A DNA stretch of 64,000 nt from Saposhnikovia divaricata (GCA_036435485.1 CM071598.1:109159148-109223147), one strand, 5' to 3'. Counted from the stretch's first letter, positions 32,364 through 43,866 are shown. Notes: generated by a model not told the origin, from the sequence alone. A program made the numbers and translations.

Positions 32364-35300
32364 TTAGATAGAACACATACCAAGTTGCATTCGAATGACT
32401 GAAAATCTTTCTTCAGCAAGAGGCTTTGTGAATATATCTGCAAGTTGAAATTCTGTTGGAACAAAGACCAACTCTATCTTGCCTTTAGCAACATTATCTC
32501 TCAAGAAATGGTGTCGAACATCAATATGCTTCGTTCTTGAGTGATTCACCGGATTCTTAGAAATGCTTATGGTGCTAGTGTTGTCACAGTTTATTGGAAC
32601 TTTTCTACACTTGATATCAAAGTCCCTTAGAGTTTGAATCATCCATAGAAGTTGAGAACAACAACTCCCAGCTGCTAGGTACTCCCCTTCTGCAGTGGAT
32701 AAAGCAACCGAAGTTTGTTTCTTGCATTGCCAAGAAACTAGGCTTTGTCCAAGGAATGTACAAACACCACTAGTACTTTTTCTATCAATTAAGCAACCTG
32801 CATAATCTGCATCACTATACCCAACAAGATCAAAAGTATTTGTGATAGGATAAAACAAACCAAGAGAAATGGTACCACTTAAATATCGAAATATTCTTTT
32901 AATGGCATTTAAGTGAGATTCTTTGGGGTTTGATTGAAACCTTGCACAAACACATACACTATACATTATGTCAGGTCTAGAAGCAGTTAAATACAGTAGG
33001 CTTCCAATCATACCTCGATATCTTTTAATATCAACAGTCTTACCATTTTCATCTACAATCAGCTTGCTGTTTTGCACCATGGGAGTTGATTTTGGTTTTA
33101 CATCTTCAAAACCGAATCTCTTCAATAGACTTTGTGTATATTTGGATTGGTGCACAAAAATTCCATCTTTAGATTGCTTGATTTGAAGACCCAAGAAGTA
33201 ATATACATACACTTGGATATTTCGAACTCACTATGCATACACTTGGAAAACCACTTGCACATAGATTCATTAGTAGCACCAAAAATAATATCATCCACAT
33301 ATATTTGTACAATCAAAATATCTTTACCATTTTGCATAATAAATAATGTGGGATCAATTTTACCTCGAATGAATCCATTTTGGATTAGATACTTACTAAG
33401 CCTTTTGTACCAAGCTCTAGGGGCTTGCTTTAAACCATAAAGAGCCTTCTTTAGCTTGAAAGCATAGTTTGGATATTGTTCATTTTCGAATCCGGGAGGT
33501 TGTTTAACAAAGACTTCCTCTTCTAGCACACCATTTAGGAATGCACTCTTTACATCCATTTGATATAGCTTGATTTTCTTGAAACATGCATACGCCAGAA
33601 GCATCCTTATTGATTCCAAACGAGCAACAGGAGCATAGGTTTGATCAAAATCAATGCCTTCTTGTTGGTTGTAGCCTTGAGCTACAAGTCTTGCTTTATT
33701 TCGAGTAATTGTGCCAAATTCATCAACTTTTTTTTTAAACACCCATTTAGTTCCTATAAGAGAGGCATCCTTTGGTGGCTTGACAAGTTCCCAAACATTA
33801 CATCTTTCAAATTGATTTAATTCTTCTTGCATGGCCATGATCCAATTCTCATCTTTTAATGCATCATCTATATTTTTAGGTTCTTCTTGAGCTAGGAAGG
33901 CTGCATGAGCACAATAATTTGCCTTCCCTCTTCTTGTAGTAATTCCATCAGTAATATCACCAATGACTAACTCAGGTGGATGATTTTTAACCGTTCTTGT
34001 TGCCTTTGGTAAAGAATGTTGAGCTATTTCTTCATGAGTTGTCTTTCTCATCTTTGATGGTGGTGACTGTTCTTCTCCATCATATAGAGGCAATTTTGCA
34101 GTAGCTCTTGATCCTCTAGGACCTTCCAAAGTCATCTTTGCTATTTTTGTAATTGAATCTTCCACTTCAGCTTGCTGTTTTGAGCTTTCAGCTTGCTGAA
34201 TGTCGGTGTCTGCATCCTCTTTGGCTTGCTGACTTTCAGTGTCACTTTCATCTTCATCTTGCTGATTTGAACTGCCATTTTGCTGATTTTCACTTCCAGC
34301 TTGCTGATTTGTACTTCCAGCTTGCTGATTTGCACTTCCAGCTTGCTGATTTGTACTTCCAGCTTGCTGATTGTCAGTGACTTGAGGTTGCACATTTTCT
34401 TCTTCACCTGCAAATTCTTCCTCAACTCTTGGTAGATCATTGTTAGGTTCTTGAAAGGTAACATCAATAGATTCTTCAACAATATGCTTATTAATGTTAT
34501 AAATTCTATAAGCTCTACTTGTTAAAGAATAACCAAGAAATATGGATTCATAGGATTTAGCATCAAATTTACCATCTTTACCAATAGTTTTGAGGACAAA
34601 ACACTTTGAACCAAAAATCTTGAAGTAACTGATATTTGGCTTCTTGTTTCTCAACAATTGATAAGGAGTTTTGTCCAATATTGGCCTGATTATGATTCGA
34701 TTCAACAAATAGCATGCTGTATTCACAGCTTCAGCCCAAAAGCTTCTAGGTAGCTTGCTTTCTTGCAGTAGAGTCCTTGCTGTTTCTTGAAGTGACCTAT
34801 TCTTTCTTTCCACCACTCCATTTTGTTGTGGAGTCCTTGGAGCAGAAAATTCATGAGAAATTCCCTTTTGTTCACAAAATGTGATAAATTTGTCATTGAC
34901 AAATTCACCTCCTCTATCACTTCTTATACCTACAAGTCTTGTATCATGCTTGTTCTCAAGTAGTTTAATCAGTTTCTCAAATTCATCAAAAGCACAATTT
35001 TTAGAACTAAGAAACAATACCCAAGTAAATCTAGAATAATCATCTACAATTACAAAACCATATTGTTTACCTCCAATACTTTTATAAGATTCTGGACCAA
35101 ATAAATCTAAGTGCAGAAGCTCTAAGGGTTTAGAAGTAGATACCATTTTCTTAGCTTTGTGAGTACTTCGAATTTGTTTACCCAATTGGCATGCTGAACA
35201 TACTTCAACCTTAGTATATTTCAGTTTTGGTAGTCCTCTGACCAGATTCTTACTTGAAAGTTTATTGATCAAGTCCATGTGTGCATGTCCCAACCTCCTA

Positions 35301-35701
35301 TGCCATATATATGGATCATTGTCGATTGCAGCCAAACAGCATGCTGTTTCCTGCATTTCGAAGTCTAATACATATACATTTCCTTCCCTTCTAGCAACTA
35401 GGGGGATATTGTTAGTACCAATAGTAATAGTGGTTTTATCAATGCTAAACTGAACAAAATGTCCATCATCAAATAATTGAGTGACACTAAGTAAATTATA
35501 TGAAAGACCTTTGACATATTGAACTTTATCGATCGAAATATTACTATTACCAATAGAACCAATACCAAGGATTCGAAGAGTCTTGCTATTGCCAATTGTA
35601 ACTCTTCCTCCTTTCTTCATTCTGAGACTAATGAACTGAGATTTGTCTCCACACATATGTCTAGTGCATCCGCTATCCAAAATCCATTGTTTTGACTTCA
35701 T
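32364..35701 (-). pseudogene. Pol polyprotein of the SIRE-type element: protease, integrase, RT, RNase H, with one frameshift
   Basis: From the ATG at 35,699-35,701 the order is protease (WILDSGCTRHMCGDKSQF), GAG-pre-integrase (IWHRRLGHAHMDLI), integrase core (LHLDLFGP, RSDRGGEF, VERKNRSLQE), a QQA-rich linker (34,140-34,380) and RT (KSAFLNG, LYGLKQAPRAWY, catalytic IYVDDIIFGAT intact near 33,290). Just after RT, at 33,190-33,235, a CATACACTTGGA duplication replaces the expected sequence and shifts the frame; the second part (from about 33,200 down to 32,364) has FLGLQIKQ and an intact RNase H (ADYAGCLIDRKSTSG, ALSTAEGEY). The two parts cannot be made as one protein. Everything else looks functional. 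Pol lies in a different frame from gag. Confidence 0.92.
34145..34380 (-). repeat. Q-Q-A repeat region in the pol linker
   Basis: A 21-bp unit with CTTCCAGCTTGCTGATTTG (plus strand) is repeated about five times, encoding NQQAGST/NQQAGSA units between integrase and RT. It then merges into less regular QQAESS and QQAKED phrases. The DNA unit is the same GCTTGCTG motif found in the LTRs. Confidence 0.9.
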
Positions 35702-35742
35702 TTTAGCGGCAAGGCATATCTACAAGACAAACAAACACCAAC

Positions 35743-37317
35743 TCAATGTTTTGGCACCCATATAGGTTTGGGTCCAAATTGGTTAGTAGCAATAGTATAT
35801 AAAACATTTAAATCAGTTTTCTTGATCCACATTTGGACCACTTTCGGTGACTTATTTTGCTTTCTGCTGCTATGTTGGTAAGCTGTTTGTCTTCTGTCAG
35901 AAGCAGTCTGGTATGCTGTTTGTACTCTGTCAGGAGCATTCTGGTAAGCTGTTTGTAGTCTGACTGGTCCATTCTGGTATGCTGTTTTCCTTTTATGATT
36001 GATTTGAACCACACACTGACTTTCCAGATGGCCTTTTCCACCACACTTGTTGCATGTCTTCCAAGGCATAGCATAGTTGTATGGTATGCCATTTCTTCCA
36101 TCGTATTTGAGTGCACCATGCTTCTTGTTGAAGTTCATGCCAACTCCTTCTCTTACCAATGGAACATTTGCCTTTTTCATGATTGTTTTTAGACTGTCTT
36201 CTCCTTGAACAAATGCTTCCATTCCTTTCTCAAGATCTTTGACTTCATTTTCCAGCAAGGAAATCAGTTCAGCTTGCTGTTTGATAAGAATGGCATGCTG
36301 TTTGTCTGCACATTCAGCTTGCTGTTTTCTCTTCTCCGCAGATTTTGAAGACTCGGCTTGGCTAGATTCCTTAATCTTGTATGATTCTATACACTCATCT
36401 CTAGCTTTAATCTTTGACCTCAAATCCCTGAGTTCTTTTATAAGAACCTCATTCCTTTGTATAATTAATTTATTAACTCCCTCGAATTGAATGAGTTTCT
36501 CCTTTAAATCAGCAATAAGATCATCATGATTGATTTCAGGAGCCTTTTCAACCATTAAATCAGAAATGATTTTCTTCAAATGAGTATTCTTCTTTTCAAG
36601 CTCATTATTTTTATTTTTCAATTCCATGAACTCAATGATAGATACATTACTTGGCATATGCATGGTTAGTTCATCTAGCATGGTAGAAGTAGAAGGTAAA
36701 TCAGAGTTAATTGAGTTTACCTCACTTGCATCATCCGAATTTGAATAATCACTATCCACATTTTCTTCTCTTATGGATCCTTCATCATCAATACCAACAA
36801 AAGCTAGGTCGACCATGTCATCACTTGAGTCATCATTAGAAGCTGATTCCTCATCATCATTCCTTGTTAGGAGTGGCGCCTTAGATTTATCTGTGTCACA
36901 TGAAGCAACTTGCTGTTTTGGATTGACGTCACATGAAACAGCTTGCTGTTTTGGATTGACACATCCTTCTTTTGTTGTAGCTTGATAATGTATTTCTAAG
37001 GTATCCCATATCTCCTTTGCTGTGATGCACGAACTGACCTTGGCAAAATTTGAATCTGAAAGACCACAAATCAGTGTGTACTTGGCATTTCCATTATAGC
37101 TTGCTTTAATCAATTCTTCCCCGGTAAGATCATCAACATCTTTTGGCTTGCCGTTTTCATCCAGAAAGGTAAATGGACCATCTTTAACAACCAACCATTC
37201 AAGTGGATTTCTGATCAGAATCATCTTCATCCTTAGTCTCCATAAATCATAATTTTCTGTACCAACGAGAAGTGGTGGCATGTTTGATGATTCTCCATCT
37301 TCATAAATGTGTGCCAT
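35743..37317 (-). CDS. Gag of the SIRE-type element
   Basis: 524 codons from ATG at 37,315-37,317, open throughout. N-terminal gag core (TENYDLWRLRMKMIL, near 37,230-37,280), then KEIWDTLEIHYQ, an acidic central part (about 36,900-36,700), a coiled-coil segment (FMELKNKNNELEKKNTHLKK and on, 36,640-36,250) and a zinc knuckle CNKCGGKGHLESQC (36,055-36,015). After the knuckle a TAYQ repeat (PVRLQTAYQ, PDRVQTAYQ, SDRRQTAYQ) encodes the GGTATGCTGTTTGT motif. It ends PKPIWVPKH. It forms the particle that packages the element RNA. Expression would come from the 37,374-38,948 LTR. As the only intact ORF of the element it could act in trans. Confidence 0.93.
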   Translation of the reverse strand: MAHIYEDGESSNMPPLLVGTENYDLWRLRMKMILIRNPLEWLVVKDGPFTFLDENGKPKDVDDLTGEELIKASYNGNAKYTLICGLSDSNFAKVSSCITAKEIWDTLEIHYQATTKEGCVNPKQQAVSCDVNPKQQVASCDTDKSKAPLLTRNDDEESASNDDSSDDMVDLAFVGIDDEGSIREENVDSDYSNSDDASEVNSINSDLPSTSTMLDELTMHMPSNVSIIEFMELKNKNNELEKKNTHLKKIISDLMVEKAPEINHDDLIADLKEKLIQFEGVNKLIIQRNEVLIKELRDLRSKIKARDECIESYKIKESSQAESSKSAEKRKQQAECADKQHAILIKQQAELISLLENEVKDLEKGMEAFVQGEDSLKTIMKKANVPLVREGVGMNFNKKHGALKYDGRNGIPYNYAMPWKTCNKCGGKGHLESQCVVQINHKRKTAYQNGPVRLQTAYQNAPDRVQTAYQTASDRRQTAYQHSSRKQNKSPKVVQMWIKKTDLNVLYTIATNQFGPKPIWVPKH

Positions 37318-37359
37318 AGGATCTGTACTTTCCTGTTACAGAAATGTTAGTACACCAAA

Positions 37360-37371
37360 GCTTTGATACCA
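37360..37371 (-). other. Primer-binding site (tRNA-iMet) of the SIRE-type element
   Basis: TGGTATCAAAGC on the minus strand, two bases from the LTR; the usual Copia primer site complementary to initiator methionine tRNA. Confidence 0.9.
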
Positions 37372-37373
37372 AT

Positions 37374-38948
37374 TGAAAAACAACACCTAGAGGGGGGGTG
37401 AATAGGTGTTTATGGTTATTAATGTGAATTTATGAACTGTTTTGAAAATAACTGAAAACAGCTTGCTGTTTGTAATAACACAGTTCACAAACAGCACGCT
37501 GTTTGTATCTGAAATGCAATGCAGTAAGCAAATAAACAGTAAGTAAAAGAGACACACAATCTTTTAGCCAGGTTCGACCCCTAATCCCCTATGGTCTACG
37601 TCCTGGTCCCTTACCAAACTTGGTAAGAGAATATATTATTGATCAACTATAATCCAATTACAAGATCCAACAATATATCTCCCTTACACCCTTGTTGTTT
37701 ACAAATGGCTTGCAGTTTACCTGTGCTGAACTAACCCTCTAAGTACTACTTCCCAAGTATACTTCTCTGGTCTAGCTCGACTCACCCTAAAACCTGAAGC
37801 CAATCTTGTACAACAACAAAACAATTACAACTTTGAACAATACAGATTTGAATAATACAACTCAACCTATGAACCCTCTGAAAATATATATATGCGTATA
37901 TGTAGGGTTTGAGAGGTTTGTAAGATTTTGCAATGAAGGCTTTGTATTTGAATATATCTTCTTGTTTTCTGCTCGTGTATTGATGTTAAGAACTGAACAT
38001 TAACATCTCTTTTATAGGTAAACAAGAGTATTTGAATGGAGGCTTGAAATGACTCCAACGGGAAGAAAAACAAACGGTTATAGATGATGAATTTGATATG
38101 AAGAAATTGAGGATCTTGAATAATTTGTTTTTCTTTGATAGAGAAGAAAGGAGCGTGTATAGCAGGAATAGAATTGATATTGAAGAGGGAGACAAGAGCA
38201 TGTGGTTGGTAATTAAATAAGTCAAAAGTATCATGCTACTTTTCCTTATTTCAAAGCAAAGAATATATTGTCTCCCAATATATTTGAAATGTGAGAGCTG
38301 GCATATTTAGATTAATTCAGAGGGCCCTTACAAATATTCCTTACAATGTTTCCGTTGCATGCTCCTTGAAGAACCAAACTGACCCTTAATTCTGGCAGAC
38401 ACAAACAGCTTACTGTTTGTGAGATTGGCATGCTGTTTCTGACTGGCCTGCTGTTTGTCCATGAATTTTGTTTGCTGTTTGTGACAAACTGATTCTCCAA
38501 TTAGTAAGCTAATTTTCCCTGCAAAACCAAGTTAGTACAGTACAAATAACATAGCAAGTTCATGTCAGCTTGCTGTTTTGGTTTTGGTGAGCTGAACAGA
38601 TACATGGCCTTATACTTTTGCATTTCCATATCATCAACCAAGTTTCCTGAGAACAAAGATATGTCTGTTTGATCTTTATCTACAGGAATTCTGAACAGTT
38701 GAAAATGGCTTGTTGTTTGTACAAATGGCTTGCTGTTTGTGACAAACTGAACATACAATCAGTAAGCTATTATACCCTGCAAAACCAAGTTAGTACAATA
38801 CAGAAATACATGATGTTTTATATCAAACTACAAGCTATCAGCTTGCTGTTTGTGATCATCAAAACTTTACACAACTAGCATGCTGTTTTATATCTACTAA
38901 TAAGCCAAATGGCTTACTGTTTGTGATCATCAAAACTTAGGAGTATCA
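37374..38948 (-). repeat. 5' LTR of the SIRE-type element
   Basis: 1,575 bp, nearly identical to the 3' LTR. Differences seen: T/A near 37,714, G/A near 37,946, G/A near 38,412, loss of CG near 38,544 and T/A near 38,656 (right-copy positions). Short frames that recur in both LTRs are not genes. Confidence 0.93.
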
Positions 38949-38953
38949 TTTTC

Positions 38954-40540
38954 ATCTCATATATTAATTTAAAATTATCAATTTATAACAATATGTGAAT
39001 AATATTATTTTGATCTAAATTTTCTTCCGTAAAAGAAAAATTTTAAGATACATTAGGATAGCCATTTTTGTTTACAAATAGTAAAAAGGATATTTACAAA
39101 AATACCTAATTTTTTGAAAATATTTTCAAAAACACTACCTGAACTTGCAAATAAGTTTGCAACACGGTAGCAAATGAGGTTGCAAATAGGGTGCAAACCA
39201 GGTTACAAATATTGCGACCGTATTTTTAAAAAAAAATGGAACTTAGATATTTTTGAAAAAAATCCATAATAAGAAAACATGTTAACTTTAAACATCAAAA
39301 AAACACATGAATACACTTAATAATAATTGCTGATTTAACAAGTTTAGACGCTCAATTGATCATTTACGCTGAATTAATCATTTAATAAGTTCCTACAACT
39401 GGACAAGTTTGCACAACAAAACAATCAATTTAGCATGGAGGCACGAGGTTGGTAGTTTTTCTTTATCTTCTCTTCCTTAACTAACGTTTCTTAGCTGAGA
39501 AGATTTGAATCTTAAAACAATTTGTGTCGAATCTACATTTCATTGAATTATTTTCATCATTGTTTATTTATTATTCTAACTGTTTACTCTGCCATTTACA
39601 TGATTTAATGACTCAGTTTTGATATTGGTTAGAGAATAGATAAAGATTGCTAAGCAAAACATAACTCCGAATGAGCATAATTATCATTCAAGTCCCTACA
39701 ACTTCAGATTAAAACTAAAACATGCTTCACACTACTCAAAACCTCCACGTACCTGCAGATTGAAACAAATTCACTAACAAGATATGTTCATGATGGGGAG
39801 GTGATAATCTATCACAAAAAGGCACTCTTAATTCAGAACTGCTACACGACCAAAAACAAGCTTAACTTAAATCAGCTTGGCCAAAAAAAAAAATCAACTT
39901 ATATCTGTGTTTGCTGACCAAATCCTGAACCCCCACCGGCAATGGCCACTGCCAAATTTTTATAAGATCTGTAATAGCCATTGAACAGGAGTGCAATCCA
40001 GTAAATTTAAATGAAAGCAAGTAAATGACAATGAACATACTTGACTTCGGTGAAAATTCATATATATAATCCAAAAGTTGGCTCAAAGTAGAGTTCTAAA
40101 ATAAATATAAAAAAAATTCAAATGGACAAATTTCCTTATCTGACATCCTTCATAGTCAATATATTCCAAAATCCACAAAAACTGCAAGTATGATAATAAC
40201 AAATTTACCACATCACCATCGAATAGGTACATGAGGCATAAATTATAAAGGTTGGATCATAGATGCAAGTCCAAATGATTAAGAAAAGTTGGTTTTTCCT
40301 CTTTTGACAATAGTATAGCAGTACATATTTAGATCTTAATACTGAGGCCTAACCTCATATAGAAGAGCTTAATAATCTCAAGACTGATATCACGAGATGT
40401 GCGGTCATATATAGAAGAGAATAATAAATATTATCAATTACGGACGATGGGCCACCCATAAAAGGAGCGGGGGAGAAAAAAGAAAAAAGAAATCCTTACA
40501 TGTGTGAATCTCAAAACAAAATTTGTAGTAACAAGTTAAA
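38954..40540. other. Intergenic sequence between the SIRE-type element and the CHZ gene
   Basis: Includes a short tract with repeated GTTGCAAA phrases (39,150-39,215). No reading frame of interest; may belong to the 3' side of the CHZ gene or an unannotated transcript. Confidence 0.4.
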
Positions 40541-40558
40541 CATACAGATTTATCACTA

Positions 40559-41750
40559 AACCGTCTAAACAATTTACCAATAACCAAACCCGTGACCCTT
40601 TACCAAACAGGAATGTTGCAGGAGCCAAGGTTAGCATCCATAAACACTTTCCAATGTGGCTACACGAGATCTTAATTCAGCCCGGTGTTTAAAGATGTTT
40701 ATGTTAAAAATATAGAGCCACGGAACAGAATTTTGGCAAAACATACAAGCAATCTAGTTTGTACTCAGAACTAGATATAATACCAACAAAGCTCAAAGAG
40801 TCAAATCTACATTCTTGAATATATACGGCATTTTGCTGCGGCACAAGTGTAAATAAGAACATAAAGAAACATACTCACAAGTAAACACAATCTACTAGTA
40901 AATACAGAGAAACACGTACAAACCTAATCCCGGCCACATTTCTCTGGCCTAACTAATCCTGTAGCCACAGAACCGATAAAAGAGGAAACCAGACAAATAT
41001 TAATGGACTAACTGGAATTTCAAGACGATTATCCAATCATATATCATCACTATTAGAGCATTTTCTACCCCGTTGTCAGGCAAAAGCTACATATACTTCA
41101 TTGAAAATCAATCATAGCAAAATCAACAGAACTTCAATAGTCACTAAACTGTCCAAACAATTCACCACTAACCAAAACCGTGACCCATCTTTGACCAAAC
41201 AGGGGACAAAAAGGAATGCTGCAAGAGCCAATGTAAGCATCCGTGAACACATTGCACCGTGGCTACACTAGATCTTAGTTCACCCCGGTGTTTGAAGATG
41301 TTTATTTTTAAAAAGAAGAGCCATTGGACAGAATTTTGGCAAAACATACAAGTAATCTAGTTCGAAATCTGAACTAGATATAATACCAACAAAGCTCAAA
41401 GAGTCAAATCAACATTCTTGAATGTATATGGCATTTCACTGCAGCACAAGTGTGAATAAGAACATAAAGCAACATACTCATAACTAAACTAAATCTACTT
41501 GTGAATACATCAAAACACATACAAAACTAATCTTAGCCACATTTCTCTGGCCCAAAGATCTTCCGACACATAACCGACAAAAGAGGAAACCGGACAAATA
41601 TTAATGGACTTATAGTCATTTAAGACAATTATGCTCATAACTATCAATGCATTAGACACATAACCGACAAAAGAGGAAACCGGACAAATATTAATGGACT
41701 TATAGCCATTTAAGACAATTATGCTCATAACTATCAATGCATTATACCCT
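40559..41750. repeat. Tandem duplication of about 590 bp, with a nested 98-bp duplication
   Basis: Copy 1 starts at 40,559 (AAACCGTCTAAACAATTTAC) and copy 2 at 41,146 (AAACTGTCCAAACAATTCAC); they stay alignable at roughly 80-85% through CAACAAAGCTCAAAGAGTCA and CCACATTTCTCTGGCC. Within copy 2 a 98-bp piece with GACAAAAGAGGAAACCGGAC is repeated (41,560-41,655 and 41,658-41,755). A third, partial copy of the same end is at 41,840-41,960. Function unknown; it lies directly downstream of the CHZ gene. Confidence 0.8.
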
Positions 41751-42158
41751 GTCCAGGCAAAAGCAACAGAAACTTCAATTAAACTCCATCATAACAAAAT
41801 CAAAACATCAAGTCATGAGAACAAGTAAAATTTCATCACCCCAGAACCGACAAAAGAGAAAAACGAACAAATATTAACGGAATTGTTTAAATTTCGAGAA
41901 AATAATCCAACCATATAACATCACTATCAAAGCGTTTTGTACCCCCTTGTCGGGTAAAAGCAACATATATTTGAATTAAACTCGACCAAAGTAAAATTCC
42001 ATAACGAGCTGATACAATAAGCCTAAATAGACATAATCCTAAAACATGATACAAAATATATAGATATCATTGTCACTTTAATCATCTCACATTTAAACAT
42101 GAATTAAAATAGCCTTTGCTACTAATAGAAACTAACCTCATACTCCCGGCCCCAACTA

Positions 42159-42686
42159 CTACTCATCATCACCATTACCCTTATGATGATTGTTTCCAAT
42201 AACCACACCACGAGACGCAGCGCGACGACTACGAGTCCTGGAAGGAAGAATGTTATCCAAATCAACTTCAGCAAGAGGATCATCAGACAAATCACTATCA
42301 CTATCATCATCAGAACCATTAATAGCATCATCACTAGAATCATCATCATCATCATCATCCTGTTCCGATTCTTCGATAAGCTTCCCCTTGCCTTTGTCAT
42401 CTCTCATTATTCCTTTTCCTTTCACATCAATCTTAGCTTCTCCATTAGAATGCTCTTCGTCATCCTCGTCTTCATCATCCTCATCTTCAGTGTCTTCGTA
42501 CTCTTCTTCTTCTTCTTCATCTTCATCTTCAGTGTGTTGGTCTTGGTTTTCGATTAGTTTGGTATCGAGGAGAGCTTCAGGTTTAGGTTTTTTGGATTCG
42601 GGGTGAGTGAGTGCGTCTTGTTCATCGGGTTTGCGTTTGGGAGGGAATGTGGTGTCTTCATTTTCTTCATTTTTCAGCTCGCCCAT
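42159..42686 (-). CDS. CHZ-motif acidic nuclear protein, putative histone (H2A.Z-H2B) chaperone
   Basis: 175 codons in one exon from ATG at 42,684-42,686. N-terminal half is lysine/proline-rich (PPKRKPDEQ, ESKKPKPEALL), followed by long acidic runs (EDEEEEEEYEDTEDEDDEDE and DDDDDDDSSDD), then DPLAEVDLDNILPSRTRSRR near residues 138-157. That C-terminal block is the CHZ motif, which in yeast Chz1 binds H2A.Z-H2B dimers for delivery to the SWR1 remodeller; plant proteins with this acidic-plus-CHZ layout are putative nuclear histone chaperones. A TATA-like ATATAAAG lies about 70 bp upstream with a CT-rich leader. The reading frame is intact and not repeated in the window, so I take it as a host gene. 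Introns in the 3' UTR are possible. Confidence 0.82.
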   Translation of the reverse strand: MGELKNEENEDTTFPPKRKPDEQDALTHPESKKPKPEALLDTKLIENQDQHTEDEDEEEEEEYEDTEDEDDEDEDDEEHSNGEAKIDVKGKGIMRDDKGKGKLIEESEQDDDDDDDSSDDAINGSDDDSDSDLSDDPLAEVDLDNILPSRTRSRRAASRGVVIGNNHHKGNGDDE

Positions 42687-42750
42687 TGTGTCTTGATTTT
42701 TAGGGTTTCTGCTGCCTTTCTTTTGGGGCTTATGCCTCTCCTCTCTCTCT

Positions 42751-42762
42751 CTTTATATCCCT
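42751..42762 (-). promoter_or_regulatory. Putative TATA box of the CHZ-motif gene
   Basis: GGATATAAAG on the minus strand, followed by a (GA)n/(CT)n leader, at a suitable distance from the start codon. Confidence 0.5.
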
Positions 42763-43018
42763 TTTTATCTTATATTTTCTTTATTTTGTTTTCTGTTCTA
42801 GCAGCTACATTTATTAAAAACAGATACTCATTATTTTTTTTGATTATTTACTATAATATTATCTTGATAATATATTTTCATTTATAATCTATTATAAATT
42901 CGTTTATTGAAAGTTGGAAATGAATAAGTATTATGAGAAAAAAAATCAAAATTTATTTTATTTTAATTTTTTCAAAATGGGTAAATTAAAGTCGACAATT
43001 CGCTCATTAAGTAAATGA

Positions 43019-43866
43019 CCGAATTAGATGTGCTGATTTATTTTTCGATTAAGTCCTGAAAATGGATGAATGTTGTAAGGTCGACATGCATTTATTATTA
43101 AATTCACCCGATCTAGGGTTGTAAATGAATCGAATAGAATTCTTAATTGTTCGTGTATCGACTCGTTATAAATACATCAAACTCGAGCTCGAACTTTGAT
43201 CGAGTCAATATTTTTGTTTGTGTATCAACTCGTTAAAAAAAAATTATTCACGAACATGTTCGCGAATAGTTCACGAACATGTCTAACGAGCTGCTATTCA
43301 CGAACATCTCATAAATAGTGTTCATGATCTCGTATTCACAAACATCTCAACCTTTTTTTTAGAAACTTTTTAATGCAATTAAAATAAAAATAAAATTGGG
43401 AGATGAAACCTTGAAAACTCGAAAAATGCTTCAAATTTAGACTTATCAATGAATCAAATTTGGATCAAGTTTAGTTAATACATAACGAACTAATATTATA
43501 ATTTATAATGTAACATATGTATATTTAATTATTATTAATAAAAATAATGTATAAATTTAACCAGAGAAAATATAACAAATAGACAAATAAACTAACATAT
43601 TATTTCATAAAACTTACTTATTCAATTATTTACAATTTATCATAAATTCAAGAACTTCCGTTAAATGTTAATAAAATATGTTCACGAACATATTATTTGT
43701 TATATATGAAGTTTGTGCACAAATTTGTTCATGAACCATATTTACGAACAAAGTTCACGAACTATATTAACGAACTAGATGTGCTAATTTATTTTTCGAA
43801 TAAATCCTAAAAATGGATGAATATTGTAATGGCGACATGCATTTTTAATTAAATTCACCCGACCGA
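43019..43866. repeat. 85-100 bp direct repeats flanking a GTTCGTGAAC-rich segment
   Basis: AGATGTGCTGATTTATTTTTCG...GCGACATGCATTT...AAATTCACCCGA occurs at 43,024-43,115 and again at 43,772-43,862. Between them are many GTTCACGAAC/TTCGTG phrases of a repeat family widespread in plants that starts GGGTTGTAAATGAATCG (43,116). The outer repeats suggest a duplication or insertion with local target duplication. No coding potential. Confidence 0.55.

Larger units (their letters stand above)
30340..38948 (-). mobile_element. SIRE/Maximus-type Ty1/copia retrotransposon, complete
   Basis: Minus-strand element with LTRs 30,340-31,916 and 37,374-38,948, target duplication TTTTC at 30,335-30,339 and 38,949-38,953, a tRNA-iMet primer site and a polypurine tract. 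Gag (37,317-35,743) and pol (35,701-32,364) are in different frames. The LTRs differ by four substitutions and one 2-bp indel by eye, so insertion is very recent. The long gag with a DDMVDLAF-like acidic block and the PKPIWVPK end is typical of the SIRE/Maximus lineage. A frameshift in RT is the only obvious coding defect. There is no env-like ORF. Confidence 0.95.

Noticed and set aside
42183..42606. Long serine-rich and isoleucine-rich plus-strand frames opposite the CHZ-motif gene
   Set aside because: Antisense readings of acidic codon runs (GAT/GAA) in the real gene.
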